DNA of 64,000 nucleotides from CAYHCE01 sp964355015 (GTDB taxonomy: Bacteria; Cyanobacteriota; Cyanobacteriia; PCC-6307; Cyanobiaceae). Each line of letters starts with the position of its first letter. Position 1 is the first letter of the stretch. The translations under genes and the position numbers were made by a program. Below are positions 37,047 through 45,417 of the stretch, in pieces. The notes beneath the pieces are model-generated. The model saw nothing but the letters and a program-made list of their open reading frames with translations. It ran no database searches and was not told the origin of the DNA. Location: contig CAYHCE010000002.1 in assembly GCA_964355015.1 (NCBI GenBank), forward strand, positions 62,001 to 126,000. Reading direction: 5' to 3'.

Positions 37047-38075
37047 TCACTGGAAATGGCTGAATCCGGCCGTTTCCGGTCCCAGGGGAGCACCGTCTGC
37101 GGACCAGCGCACGACTCCCTTGCCCGCAGCCAACGCGCCGATCCGCCGGCTGCCGGGCAGTGATTCCAGCAGGGCGTCCGCCCAGCCGGGATCCAGAGCC
37201 AGAACCAGTTCGAAATCCTCGCCACCCCCAAGGCACCAGCGCTCGGCTTCGACCAGGCCGGCCATCGCCGGATCCAGCGGCAGCCACCGCCTTTCCAGCA
37301 CGGCGTCGCAGTGGCTGCTGCGCGCCAGGCTACGCACGGCTGCCGCCAGGCCGTCACTGCTGTCGATGCCGGCCACCCGCCAGGGCAGATCCGCCGGTCT
37401 GCTGGCCGCCAGGGCCGCCACTGCATCGAGCCGGGGTTCCGGGCGACGGTGGGCGCCGATCGCCCGCTCCGCCAGGGAGCCGTCCACCTCCTGCTCGCCC
37501 ACGGTCATCGGCCTTTCTGCCAGCAGCAGGGCCAGGCCGAGACGGCTGAGTCCATGGGGGCCCGTGCTCACCAGCGCGTCCCCAGGCCGACCGTCACTCC
37601 GCCGGATCGGCCCTTCCTCCCCCAGGCGCCCCAGGGCCGTGACCGCCAGAACCCGCTGGCCGCCACTGCTGCAATCTCCCCCCAGCAGCACACCGCCGTG
37701 ACGCCCCAGGGCGGCGTCAAGCCCCTGGTACACCCCCTCCACCCAGCTCCAGGCGGTACGGGGAGGCGCCACCAGCCCCACGGTCAGGCCCACCACCGTG
37801 CGACAGCCCATGGCCGCCAGATCCGACAGATTGGCAGCGGCGGCACGCCAACCCAGATCCACCGGACCGATCGTGGTCTCGCTGAAGTGCACGCCCTCCA
37901 CGAGAACGTCGGTGTTGATCACCAGCACACCGTCGGCGCACTCCGGCAGCAGGGCGGCGTCATCCTCGAACTGGCCGGCGGGGGCATGGGCCCCGAGCCG
38001 TTGGATCAGGGACCATTCACCCAGGTCGGCCAGGGTCGGCCCAGGATCACGGCCGGCGGCCGGCGGCTCAGCCAT
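37047..38075 (-). CDS. thiL: thiamine-monophosphate kinase
   Basis: 342 residues. Phosphorylates thiamine monophosphate to the diphosphate cofactor. Metal and ATP-binding segments DDAALLP, VINTDVLVEGVHF, LSDLAAMGC, GGDCSSG, and GIDSSDGLAAAV with CLGGGEDFELV near the C-terminus are typical of ThiL. It lies 32 bases downstream of the cyclophilin gene on the same strand. thiG is also in the window but far away. Confidence 0.95.
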   Translation of the reverse strand: MAEPPAAGRDPGPTLADLGEWSLIQRLGAHAPAGQFEDDAALLPECADGVLVINTDVLVEGVHFSETTIGPVDLGWRAAAANLSDLAAMGCRTVVGLTVGLVAPPRTAWSWVEGVYQGLDAALGRHGGVLLGGDCSSGGQRVLAVTALGRLGEEGPIRRSDGRPGDALVSTGPHGLSRLGLALLLAERPMTVGEQEVDGSLAERAIGAHRRPEPRLDAVAALAASRPADLPWRVAGIDSSDGLAAAVRSLARSSHCDAVLERRWLPLDPAMAGLVEAERWCLGGGEDFELVLALDPGWADALLESLPGSRRIGALAAGKGVVRWSADGAPLGPETAGFSHFQ

Positions 38076-38107
38076 GCTCGCCGGCTGAGCGGTCGCCGGC
38101 TGATCCC

Positions 38108-39229
38108 TCAGCCATGGGGCTTGAAGTTCTCGGCCCCCTCCACCACGGTGGCCTTGACGATCCCGTCGTCGGCCGTGAGTTCCTCGAGCACGTCGAAGCC
38201 ATCCACGACGTAGCCGAAGGCGGCGTAACGCCCGTCGATCAAGTTGAGGCCGGCGGGGGTGAGTTCAGGCTCGAACAGGAACAGGAAGAACTGGGAGGAG
38301 CCGTCGTCGAGGGCTTCGTCGGAGTGGGCCCAGCCCAGAGTTCCCTTGGTGGCGAAGGGGAGGACCGGGGCGGTCTTGAACAGCCCAAGTTCCTCGAAGG
38401 TCTGGTTGTAGAAGGGTTGAGGTTCGCCGGCCACCTTGATCTCGAGGGGAACGTTCCGTTCCTTGCCCGTGGCGGCGTCGATGAATCCATCGGCCAGCCC
38501 TGTGGGGTCTCCGGTCTGAAGAACGTAGAAATCCTCGGCCCGGATGAAGGGCAGGCCGTCGTAAAAGCCGCGTTGCACCAGGTCCACGAAGGCGCCGGCC
38601 GTGATCGGCGCGTTGTAGCCGTCCACCACGGCGGTGAGATCGCCCTTGGTGGTGGTCAGCTTGATGGTGGCCCGGCCGAGCAGGCGGGGCAGGGCAGCGA
38701 ACTGTTCGGGGATCGCGAAGGGGAACTGCCCCACCAGCAGGGCTTCGGCCTGGCCGAGGGTGCTCAGGGCACTGCGCCGCGCCTCCAGGAAGGCGTCGCG
38801 GTCCTGCCGCTCGGCGGCGCCGGCGATGGTCTGCAGCTCGCCCTCCAGACGGTCCAGCAGGGCGGCCGCCCGCTCCCGTTCGTCGGCGTCGAAGCTGGCC
38901 ACGAGATCGCTGCGGCGGCTGCTCAGCTGGGACTGGGCCCGACGCACAGCGCTGGTGAGGGCGCTCCAGCGCTTGGCCCGCAGATCGTCGCTGGTGGCTT
39001 CGAGGCGATGCTGGAGGGTCTGGAGATCGGGTTGCTCGATCGGCAGGGCGTCGCGCAGCAGGGCCGCCGGATCGGTGACGGCATTGCCCGGGGGAAGAGC
39101 CGCCCGCACCGGCGCCGCCCAGCCCAGGCCAGCGGCGGTGGTCAGAAGGGCCAGCAGCAGGGCCAGCAGAGGGTGTGCCCGCCTGTCGATCGCCCGCGGG
39201 GAATGCAGTGCCTTCAGGCTCCTGTCCAT
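38108..39229 (-). CDS. lumenal cyclophilin-type peptidyl-prolyl isomerase (CYP38/TLP40-like)
   Basis: 373 residues. The N-terminus has a signal peptide (LLALLLALLTTAAGLGWAAPVRA) fit for export to the thylakoid lumen or periplasm. Residues ~50-170 form a helical bundle with Arg/Glu-rich helices, and ~185-370 a cyclophilin domain (IKLTTTKGDLTAVVDGYNAP, FVDLVQRGFYDGLPFIRA, GTLGWAHSD, SQFFLFLF). This helical-plus-cyclophilin layout is that of plant CYP38/TLP40, needed for photosystem II assembly; the function here is inferred. Divergent from efp. Confidence 0.87.
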   Translation of the reverse strand: MDRSLKALHSPRAIDRRAHPLLALLLALLTTAAGLGWAAPVRAALPPGNAVTDPAALLRDALPIEQPDLQTLQHRLEATSDDLRAKRWSALTSAVRRAQSQLSSRRSDLVASFDADERERAAALLDRLEGELQTIAGAAERQDRDAFLEARRSALSTLGQAEALLVGQFPFAIPEQFAALPRLLGRATIKLTTTKGDLTAVVDGYNAPITAGAFVDLVQRGFYDGLPFIRAEDFYVLQTGDPTGLADGFIDAATGKERNVPLEIKVAGEPQPFYNQTFEELGLFKTAPVLPFATKGTLGWAHSDEALDDGSSQFFLFLFEPELTPAGLNLIDGRYAAFGYVVDGFDVLEELTADDGIVKATVVEGAENFKPHG

Positions 39230-39311
39230 GGCTCACCCTGCCGTCTTCCGGACTTTGGCACAGCTCGCCCGCCTTGCCCTGCAGCGGTGACGGGGGTTCA
39301 TGGGCCAGCCG

Positions 39312-39317
39312 TACAAT
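39312..39317 (+). promoter_or_regulatory. -10 element of efp
   Basis: TACAAT, one base from consensus, lies 22 bases before the efp start. A poor -35 match (TGACGG, 39288-39293) sits 18 bases upstream. The site lies in the divergent region between the cyclophilin gene and efp. Confidence 0.5.
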
Positions 39318-39339
39318 CCCGCTCACCCGTTCCGCCGGA

Positions 39340-39900
39340 ATGATCTCCAGCAACGACTTTCGTACCGGCACCACCATCGAGCTCGATGGTCAGGTCTGGA
39401 GGGTCGTCGAGTTTCTGCATGTGAAGCCCGGCAAAGGCTCCGCCTTCGTGCGCACCAAGCTCAAGGCGGTCCAGAGCGGCAACGTGGTCGAGAAGACCTT
39501 CCGGGCGGGGGAGACCCTGCCCCAGGCCCTGCTGGAGAAATCCACCCTGCAACACACCTACATGGAAGGGGAGGACTATGTGTTCATGGACATGGCCAGT
39601 TACGAGGAGACGCGCCTGTCCGCCAAGCAGATCGGTGAAGGAAGGAGGTACCTGAAGGAAGGCATGGCCGTGAACGTGGTCTCCTGGAACGGTTCCCCCC
39701 TGGAGGTGGAGTTGCCCAATTCGGTCGTGCTCGAGGTCACCCAGACCGATCCCGGCGTCAAGGGCGACACGGCCACTGGAGGCACCAAGCCGGCCATCGT
39801 CGAGACCGGCGCCCAGGTGATGGTTCCCCTGTTCATCTCCATCGGCGAGAAGATCAAGATCGACACCCGCAACGACAGCTATCTCGGTCGGGAGTCCTGA
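39340..39900 (+). CDS. efp: translation elongation factor P
   Basis: 186 residues from ATG 39340; upstream in-frame sequence overlaps the cyclophilin gene and is not EF-P. The loop that enters the ribosome reads HVKPGKGSAF with Lys at about residue 32 at the tip, so a lysine-modified or unmodified form is expected rather than an arginine form. Three OB-like domains follow; the C-terminus has DPGVKGDTATGGTKPA. EF-P relieves stalling at polyproline, which is common in this GC-rich proteome. accB follows after 6 bases. Confidence 0.97.
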   Translation: MISSNDFRTGTTIELDGQVWRVVEFLHVKPGKGSAFVRTKLKAVQSGNVVEKTFRAGETLPQALLEKSTLQHTYMEGEDYVFMDMASYEETRLSAKQIGEGRRYLKEGMAVNVVSWNGSPLEVELPNSVVLEVTQTDPGVKGDTATGGTKPAIVETGAQVMVPLFISIGEKIKIDTRNDSYLGRES

Positions 39901-39906
39901 GGAGCC

Positions 39907-40383
39907 ATGCAACTCGACAACGATCAACTGCACAGGCTGCTCGCCATTCTTGAGCAGAGCGACATCCAGGAACTGAAGCTCGAGGGCGATGACTTCCGCC
40001 TCGAGGTGCGGCGCAACCTGCCGCTGACCCAGCCGGTCACCGTGGTGCCCGGCTCGGTTCTGCCTGCAGCTCCGGTCAGCCCCCCGCCGGCCGCAGCGGC
40101 CCCCTCCACCCCTCCACCCGTCACCCCGGCCGTGCGCGCCGATCTGGTGGACATCACGGCGCCGATGGTGGGCACCTTCTACCGCGCCACCTCTCCGGGC
40201 GATCAGCCGTTCGTGGAGATCGGCAGCCGGATCACCGTCGGTCAGCCGGTCTGCATCCTGGAGGCGATGAAGCTGATGAACGAGCTCGAGGCCGAAGTGG
40301 GTGGCGAGGTGGTCGAGATTCTGGTGGAGAACGGCACCCCGGTTGAATTCGGCCAGGTGCTGCTGCGCGTCAAGCCCTCCTGA
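39907..40383 (+). CDS. accB: biotin carboxyl carrier protein of acetyl-CoA carboxylase
   Basis: 158 residues. The C-terminal biotinyl domain carries EAMKLMNE with the biotinylated Lys at 122 and the preceding APMVGTFYRATSPG. An Ala/Pro linker at about 45-78 joins it to an N-terminal helix. Supplies carboxybiotin for malonyl-CoA in fatty-acid synthesis. The efp-accB pair is a common bacterial arrangement and is likely one transcript. Confidence 0.96.
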   Translation: MQLDNDQLHRLLAILEQSDIQELKLEGDDFRLEVRRNLPLTQPVTVVPGSVLPAAPVSPPPAAAAPSTPPPVTPAVRADLVDITAPMVGTFYRATSPGDQPFVEIGSRITVGQPVCILEAMKLMNELEAEVGGEVVEILVENGTPVEFGQVLLRVKPS

Positions 40384-40422
40384 TCCCGGCCTCCCGTCGC
40401 CGCCTCCCGACGACCGGCGGAC

Positions 40423-41439
40423 TCAGCCCAGCTCCCAGGCCGTCTCCAGGGCGGCCACCATGCTCTGGGGCCGGGCGATGCCTCGGCCGGCGATGTCGAA
40501 GGCGGTGCCGTGGTCGGGTGACGTCCGCAGGAAGGGCAGACCGAGGCTGGTGTTCACCGCCGCGTCGAAGGCCAGCAGCTTCACGGGGATCAGTCCCTGA
40601 TCGTGATACAGCGCCAGGTATCCGTCGGGTCCTTCCTCCTCCCCTCGCCAGGCGGCGGCCGCCCCGAGCCAGCAGGTGTCGGGTGCAAGCGGTCCCAGCA
40701 GATCCACCTCCGGATGGCACTTCCGCCAGCGTTCCAGAAGGGGGATCAGCCAGGCCTGTTCCTCGGTGCCCAGGCAACCCGCTTCGCCGGCATGGGGATT
40801 CAGCCCCGCCACCACCAGCCGGGGTCGGCTACGGAAGCGACGACAGAAGACCAGCAGCGTGTCCAGCTGACGCTCCACCAGCTCGGCGTTCAGGGTGCGA
40901 GGCACTGCGGCCAGGGGGATGTGGGTGGTGGCCAGCAGGGTGTTGAGGCGCCAGCCCCCACGGGGCGCCCGGGCGGTGAACAGCATGGAGGCCTGGGCGC
41001 GCCCGCAAAGTTCAGCCAGCCGTTCGGTCTGTCCCGGATAGACGTGGCCGGCAGCATGCCAGGCCTGCTTGGCGATGGGTGCCGTGGTCAGTGCCTGGCA
41101 GCGGCCATCGAGCACGAGTTCCACTGCTGCCGTCAGCCACAGGAAGCTGGCGGCTCCACTGGCGGCAGTGCCGTGGCCGGGTTCGAGGTCCGCCGGCAAA
41201 GGGATGTCGAGAATCGTATGCCGGCCTGGATCGGCCAGCGCTTCGCTGGAGTCGGCGCGCAGATCCAGATAGCTCCGTTCCAGCCAGCGACGACACCCCA
41301 CCAGAACCACCTCCAGGCCACGCCCCTCCAGCGCCGCCAGGGCCTTGAGCGTGACCTCCGCCCCGATCCCGGCCGGATCGCCGAGGGAGAGGGCGATCCG
41401 GCGCTGCTTAGTCTCGATTCCAGTGGCCTCCACGTTCAT
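40423..41439 (-). CDS. pdxA: 4-hydroxythreonine-4-phosphate dehydrogenase
   Basis: About 338 residues from ATG 41439. NAD-dependent step of the DXP-dependent vitamin B6 pathway. ALSLGDPAGIGAEV at the N-terminus, TAPIAKQAW, the metal-binding His region HIPLAAVP, AGLNPHAGEAG and LYHDQGLIPVKLLAF are family signatures, and TSPDHGTAFDIAG is near the C-terminus. The start ATG overlaps, on the other strand, the ATG of the small membrane protein at 41438. Confidence 0.95.
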   Translation of the reverse strand: MNVEATGIETKQRRIALSLGDPAGIGAEVTLKALAALEGRGLEVVLVGCRRWLERSYLDLRADSSEALADPGRHTILDIPLPADLEPGHGTAASGAASFLWLTAAVELVLDGRCQALTTAPIAKQAWHAAGHVYPGQTERLAELCGRAQASMLFTARAPRGGWRLNTLLATTHIPLAAVPRTLNAELVERQLDTLLVFCRRFRSRPRLVVAGLNPHAGEAGCLGTEEQAWLIPLLERWRKCHPEVDLLGPLAPDTCWLGAAAAWRGEEEGPDGYLALYHDQGLIPVKLLAFDAAVNTSLGLPFLRTSPDHGTAFDIAGRGIARPQSMVAALETAWELG

Positions 41440-41617
41440 GATTCGCTGGTTGCTTCTCGGTGGGCTGCTGTTCGGTCTGGGGACAGGCCTCCAGCGGGGC
41501 TGGGTGGTGCTCGACGGGTGTCGCTTCATGCGAGATGTGGGGTGGCCCACCCTCAACGATCTGCAACCGGAGGCCAAACCGGTGTGCCAGTCGGATTCGA
41601 AGAGCGAGAGCGGCTGA
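41438..41617 (+). CDS. small conserved membrane protein (59 residues)
   Basis: 59 residues with one N-terminal membrane helix (IRWLLLGGLLFGLGTGLQRGW), then a short soluble part ending in Ser/Glu-rich residues (KSESG). No family function known to me. Its ATG shares the CATG with pdxA on the opposite strand. No clear ribosome site is visible. A real gene is supported by the hydrophobic helix and by its place between two well-defined genes, but the evidence is modest. Confidence 0.6.
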   Translation: MIRWLLLGGLLFGLGTGLQRGWVVLDGCRFMRDVGWPTLNDLQPEAKPVCQSDSKSESG

Positions 41618-41632
41618 CCCCCTCCGTGGGAC

Positions 41633-42550
41633 TCATTCTGGCGGCAGCTTCTGGCGGCGCTCCTCCGCCAGCGAAGCGCGAAACCCCTCCCGGTAGCTGG
41701 GGTAACGCAGGTGGTAGCCGAGTTCGCCACAGAGCCGCCGGTTGCTGGTGCGGCGGTTCTCGCTCCAGAAGCTGCGCGCCATCGGGCTGAGGCTGGGCGC
41801 GATCCGCTCGAAGCGCTCGAACTCGGGCAGTTTGCAGCCCAGCAGATGGGCGGCGAAACCCAGGGTTTCGCTGGAGGGGCAGGGGCGGTCGTCCGCAAGG
41901 TTCAGCAGGTCCGGCCGATCGTTCGCCGGCAGGGAGAGGCAGTGCAGCAGTGCGCCGACGATGTCGTCGACATGGACGCGGCTGAACACCTGGCCAGGCT
42001 TGTGAATCAGGCGGCTGCTGCCCGACAGCAGGCTCTGGAAGGGGCAGCGGCCCGGCCCGTAGATCGCCGGCAGACGAAAGACCTGCACCGGTAGACCGCT
42101 CGACAGCCAGGCCTGCTCGCAGGCCAGCCGCGCCTGGCTGCGGGAGAGGGAGGGGCTGGGCATGGCCGTTTCGTCGACCCAGGCGCCGCCCCTGTCGCCG
42201 TAGACCCCGGAGGTGGAGAGGTAGCCCAGCCACTGCAGCGGCAGTTGGCGCAGCAGCGGCACGAGCGCGGTGAGCACGGGATCGGCTCCGTCCGCCCCGG
42301 GGGGGATCGTGGTCAGTACGTGGGTGACCCCGGCCAGGTCGGCGGGATCGGGCCTGAGCCCCTGCCCGGCGTCGAATCCGAGCCAGCCCACGGGGCCCTG
42401 GTCGATGCCGCCCGGTGTCGATCCCAGCCGGTGGGTGAGCAGGACCGATGTTCCCCGCTCGGCCAGCGCTGCGGCGAAGCGCTGGCCGCAGTAGCCGCCG
42501 CCCAGGATCAGCACCCGCGCAGCAGGGGTGTTGACAGCGAGGCGCGTCAT
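41633..42550 (-). CDS. NAD(P)-dependent epimerase/SDR-type protein
   Basis: 305 residues. Extended-SDR Rossmann fold: VLILGGGYCGQRFAAALA at the N-terminus, LSTSGVYGDRGG at the active-site strand with the YxxxK position replaced by a Ser/Arg context (SLSRSQARLACEQ), and VFRLPAIYGPGR. Lack of the usual Tyr-x3-Lys suggests an atypical or non-catalytic member. Similar cyanobacterial proteins are annotated as nucleoside-diphosphate-sugar epimerases without known substrate. Its stop lies 16 bases from that of the small membrane protein (convergent). Confidence 0.82.
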   Translation of the reverse strand: MTRLAVNTPAARVLILGGGYCGQRFAAALAERGTSVLLTHRLGSTPGGIDQGPVGWLGFDAGQGLRPDPADLAGVTHVLTTIPPGADGADPVLTALVPLLRQLPLQWLGYLSTSGVYGDRGGAWVDETAMPSPSLSRSQARLACEQAWLSSGLPVQVFRLPAIYGPGRCPFQSLLSGSSRLIHKPGQVFSRVHVDDIVGALLHCLSLPANDRPDLLNLADDRPCPSSETLGFAAHLLGCKLPEFERFERIAPSLSPMARSFWSENRRTSNRRLCGELGYHLRYPSYREGFRASLAEERRQKLPPE

Positions 42551-42797
42551 GAGTACACCTGTACCACAGCGTCAGTTCCGGCCGATGACCACCACCTGCC
42601 TCTCTACACCCCTTCGGCGCAGCGCTGCTCGTCCCGGCGGGGCGCTGTGGCGCCCTGCTCTGCGCAGGGCGCCGGCGCCCGCCGTTCTGGTGGGCGCGCT
42701 GCTGCTGGCGGCCGTGCTGCTGGCTCCCGAGCAGCCCCGGGAGCTGGCGGCGATCTGCGAACGGCACAACGGCCCGATGGCCTGCCGGGTGTGGTGA
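42549..42797 (+). CDS. small conserved membrane protein ending in ICERHNGPMACRVW
   Basis: 82 residues from ATG 42549, which has GAGG six bases upstream; ATG 42585 is an alternative. A basic N-terminus is followed by one membrane helix (APAVLVGALLLAAVLLAP) and a short tail with two Cys. I recall short proteins with a similar -CxRHN..xACRVW end in picocyanobacteria, but cannot name a function. The start overlaps the SDR gene start on the other strand at a shared CATG. Confidence 0.6.
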   Translation: MSTPVPQRQFRPMTTTCLSTPLRRSAARPGGALWRPALRRAPAPAVLVGALLLAAVLLAPEQPRELAAICERHNGPMACRVW

Positions 42798-42868
42798 ACT
42801 CGCCAGCATGAGGGGTGCCGGGCAGCGGGCGACGCTTCAGAAGGGCGGGATCTCAGCTGGCCCCGGGA

Positions 42869-43252
42869 TCAGGCGGCCTGCAGGTTCAGGCTCGGCTTCG
42901 GTGTCGGGGTGGCCCACTGCAGCAGCCGCACCGCCAGGCGCAGATCCCCATCGATCCAGGCCCGGATCGCCATCGCCCGACGGGGGTCGTAGAAACGCTG
43001 GCGTCGATACCAGTCAAACGCTTCCGCATCGCTCTTGTGGCCGTTGCAGGCCAGGCAGGCCGGAACGCAGTTCTCCGTCACGCTCAGTCCTCCCCGGCAG
43101 AGTGGCAGCACATGATCGATCGATTCGGATCGATTGCCGCAATAAATACAACGATTGTGGGTGAACGTATGGAGAGACTGTCGCCACCTTCTGACGCGAA
43201 GTTTGGGACAGAGATCCTCAAGGAAGACCGCATCCCTTACCTGCATTCCCAT
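42869..43252 (-). CDS. HNH endonuclease
   Basis: 127 residues. A compact HNH/ββα-metal motif: NRCIYCGNRSESIDHVLPLC with the first CxxC and the His of the DH pair, then ENCVPACLACNGHKSD with the second CxxC and the Asn/His. Both zinc-knuckle CxxC pairs and the catalytic His are intact. The C-terminus (RRQRFYDPRRAMAIRAW) is basic and may bind DNA. A single-domain HNH protein of this type seems to be common in picocyanobacteria. It is divergent from the SNF2 helicase gene with a 184-base gap. Confidence 0.85.
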   Translation of the reverse strand: MGMQVRDAVFLEDLCPKLRVRRWRQSLHTFTHNRCIYCGNRSESIDHVLPLCRGGLSVTENCVPACLACNGHKSDAEAFDWYRRQRFYDPRRAMAIRAWIDGDLRLAVRLLQWATPTPKPSLNLQAA

Positions 43253-43335
43253 GCCTCGGTTGGCGCCAGTTTGACCTCACCTTCAGGGCTGTCAATGTGT
43301 CGGAAACTGCACTTCCGTTGTCGATTCCGGTCGGA

Positions 43336-43363
43336 TTGCCGCCGCCGCCAGATCGTCTAAAAT
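43336..43363 (+). promoter_or_regulatory. sigma70-type promoter of the SNF2 gene
   Basis: TTGCCG (43336-43341) and TAAAAT (43358-43363) are separated by 16 bases, about 75 bases before the helicase ATG. The -10 has one mismatch and the -35 two from the consensus. Confidence 0.5.
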
Positions 43364-43436
43364 CGCTTTCGGCCAGCAGGCAGGGTTTCCGCTGAGCGCT
43401 CCTCCCGTCGCCTCCGAGCGACCCGACAGGTGTCTG

Positions 43437-45011
43437 ATGCGCCTGGGCGCCTCCGGTCTGATCGAGGTGATCTCCCCGTTCGATCCGGTCACCCAGGCCC
43501 AGTTGCGTGCCATCCGTCCTGCCGGCTGCTGGCGCGTGCGTCGGCGCTGCTGGGAGTTTCCCCTTGAGGCCGCGCTTGTCCTGCGCGCCCGGCTCGCTGA
43601 GCGCTTCCGGATCGAGCCCGATCTTGCTGAATGGATGGGCTGGCTGGAGCAGCCCCTGCCCCCCCTGCCTCCCCACCGCCAGCTGGTGGCTGCCGCCGAC
43701 CTGGAGGCCCCCTTGCCGGACGGCCGCCGTCTGTTCAGCCACCAGCGCACGGCAGCCCGCTGGCTGCTGGCCCGCCGTGGCGCCGTGCTGGCCCATGCGA
43801 TGGGTCTCGGCAAGACCCTCACCGCCCTGGTGGCGGCCCGCGCCTTGGTGCGGCTATCGGACTGCCGGATCGCGGTGGTGGCGCCCGTCGGTCTGCACAC
43901 CCTCTGGCACCAGGAGGCGACGACGCTGGGGCTGGGGCTGGACCTGATCAGCTGGGCCCGGCTACCCAGTGCCCTGCCGCCGGCCGGCACGGTCTTGATC
44001 GTGGATGAGGCCCACTTCGCCCAGAACCTGGCCGCGGCGCGGACCCAGGCCCTGCTCCGCCTGGCCCGCCACCCGCGCCTGCGGGCGATCTGGCTGCTGA
44101 GCGGCACACCGATGAAGAACGGCAGGCCCGTCCAGCTCTTCCCTCTGCTGGCGGCGATCGGCCACCCGCTCGGCAGGGATCAGCATGGCTACGAGCAGAC
44201 CTACTGCCAGGGTCACTGGCGCGAGCAGGGTGGCCGCCGCTACTGGCAGGCCACAGGCGCCGAGCGGCTCGAGGAACTTCAGCGCCTCACCCGTCCTCTG
44301 CTGTTGCACCGCTGCAAACAGGATTGCCTCGACCTGCCGCCGAAACGGCGCCTGTTTCTGCCGGTGGAGTTGTCGGCCAGTCAGGGGCGGGGATTTCAGC
44401 ATCTGCTCGCGCAGAAAGTGGAGAGCTACCGCCTGCGGGCGGCCCTTGGCGAGGTTCGTCGCGATGCCGAAACCCTGGCCATGCTCGTCGCCCTGCGCCA
44501 GATCGCGGCCCACTACAAGCTGCCTCGGGCCGAGACCCTGCTGACGGGGTTGCTGGCGAAGGGCGAGTCGGTGGTGGTGTTCACGACGTTCGTGACCATC
44601 GCCGATCTGCTGGCTCAACGCCTGGGGGGTGTTGTGGTCACCGGTCGGCTCAGGCCCGTGGATCGGCAGCGTCAGGTGGATCGTTTCCAGGCCGGCGGCT
44701 CGCCGCTGCTGATCGCCACCTATGGCGCCGCTGGCCTTGGGTTCACCCTGCACCGGGCTTCCCATGTGGTGCTGCTGGAGCGGCCCTGGACTCCGGGGGA
44801 CGCCGAGCAGGCCGAGGACCGCTGTCACCGCATCGGCATGGTCGGCCCTCTGACCTGCCACTGGCTGCAGCTGGGCGTGGCCGACCAGCTGGTCGATGGT
44901 CTGATCGCCAGCAAGTCAGCACGGATCTCCCTGCTGCTGCAGGGACGCTCAACCAGCCTCAGGCGCCAGGCTGTGCCTGCCATGATGCGCGATCTGCTTG
45001 AGCGCTGGTAG
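43437..45011 (+). CDS. SNF2-family DEAD/DEAH helicase with HARP-like N-terminus
   Basis: 524 residues. Residues ~1-60 (LRAIRPAGCWRVRRRCWEFPLEAAL) resemble the HARP domain of SMARCAL1-type enzymes. The SNF2 ATPase follows with motif I AMGLGKTLTA (about 121-130), II DEAHFAQN, III LLSGTPMKN, and a C-terminal lobe with IATYGAAGLGFTLHRA and QAEDRCHRIG (motif VI). SMARCAL1/ZRANB3 proteins anneal or remodel forked DNA. AGGTG lies just ahead of the ATG. The preceding divergent gene is an HNH nuclease. Confidence 0.87.
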   Translation: MRLGASGLIEVISPFDPVTQAQLRAIRPAGCWRVRRRCWEFPLEAALVLRARLAERFRIEPDLAEWMGWLEQPLPPLPPHRQLVAAADLEAPLPDGRRLFSHQRTAARWLLARRGAVLAHAMGLGKTLTALVAARALVRLSDCRIAVVAPVGLHTLWHQEATTLGLGLDLISWARLPSALPPAGTVLIVDEAHFAQNLAAARTQALLRLARHPRLRAIWLLSGTPMKNGRPVQLFPLLAAIGHPLGRDQHGYEQTYCQGHWREQGGRRYWQATGAERLEELQRLTRPLLLHRCKQDCLDLPPKRRLFLPVELSASQGRGFQHLLAQKVESYRLRAALGEVRRDAETLAMLVALRQIAAHYKLPRAETLLTGLLAKGESVVVFTTFVTIADLLAQRLGGVVVTGRLRPVDRQRQVDRFQAGGSPLLIATYGAAGLGFTLHRASHVVLLERPWTPGDAEQAEDRCHRIGMVGPLTCHWLQLGVADQLVDGLIASKSARISLLLQGRSTSLRRQAVPAMMRDLLERW

Positions 45012-45012
45012 G

Positions 45013-45417
45013 TCAGGGATTCGGCAGGGGTGGCTTGTCGCGGCAGCTCTCCTGCCGAACCCGGATGTCGGTGAGCAACTGGGGGTCGTCCGGCTGCTCC
45101 GACTTCAAGGCGCTGCCGGTCAGCAGCGCCGACGCTTTCCCGATGTCACGGCAGGCAGCCGCCTGCTCCTGTTTCAGGGTGTGCAGCACGAATCGGTCGC
45201 TCAGGGGGCGAGGATCGCGGGGAAAGGCGGCCACCACCTGATTGCAGCGCGCCATCGCCTCATCCAGCTTCTCGACCTTTACGTCCCGCAGGCAGTCGTC
45301 GTTGCTGATGCGCTGGTCGCTGAGCGGAGGCTGTTCGTTGCAGCCGGTGAGGACAAACAGGAGAGCCAGCAGGGAGACGAGCGGGATGCGGCCTGCGTCA
45401 GTAGGAGTAACGATCAT
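45013..45417 (-). CDS. predicted lipoprotein
   Basis: 134 residues. The signal sequence (IPLVSLLALLFVLTGC) ends in a clear lipobox LTGC, so the mature protein would begin at Cys and be lipid-anchored. The rest contains four further Cys (DCLRD, RCNQ, ACRD, SCRD), a pattern that may form two disulfides. No known family. The start lies within the 3' end of the next upstream gene (20-base overlap), so the pair is likely co-expressed. It converges on the helicase with one base between stops. Confidence 0.72.
   Translation of the reverse strand: MIVTPTDAGRIPLVSLLALLFVLTGCNEQPPLSDQRISNDDCLRDVKVEKLDEAMARCNQVVAAFPRDPRPLSDRFVLHTLKQEQAAACRDIGKASALLTGSALKSEQPDDPQLLTDIRVRQESCRDKPPLPNP

Noticed and set aside
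42869..43252. HNH gene as a homing endonuclease or intron remnant
   Set aside because: No intron or intein boundaries surround it and its flanking genes are intact. A stand-alone cellular HNH protein is more likely.
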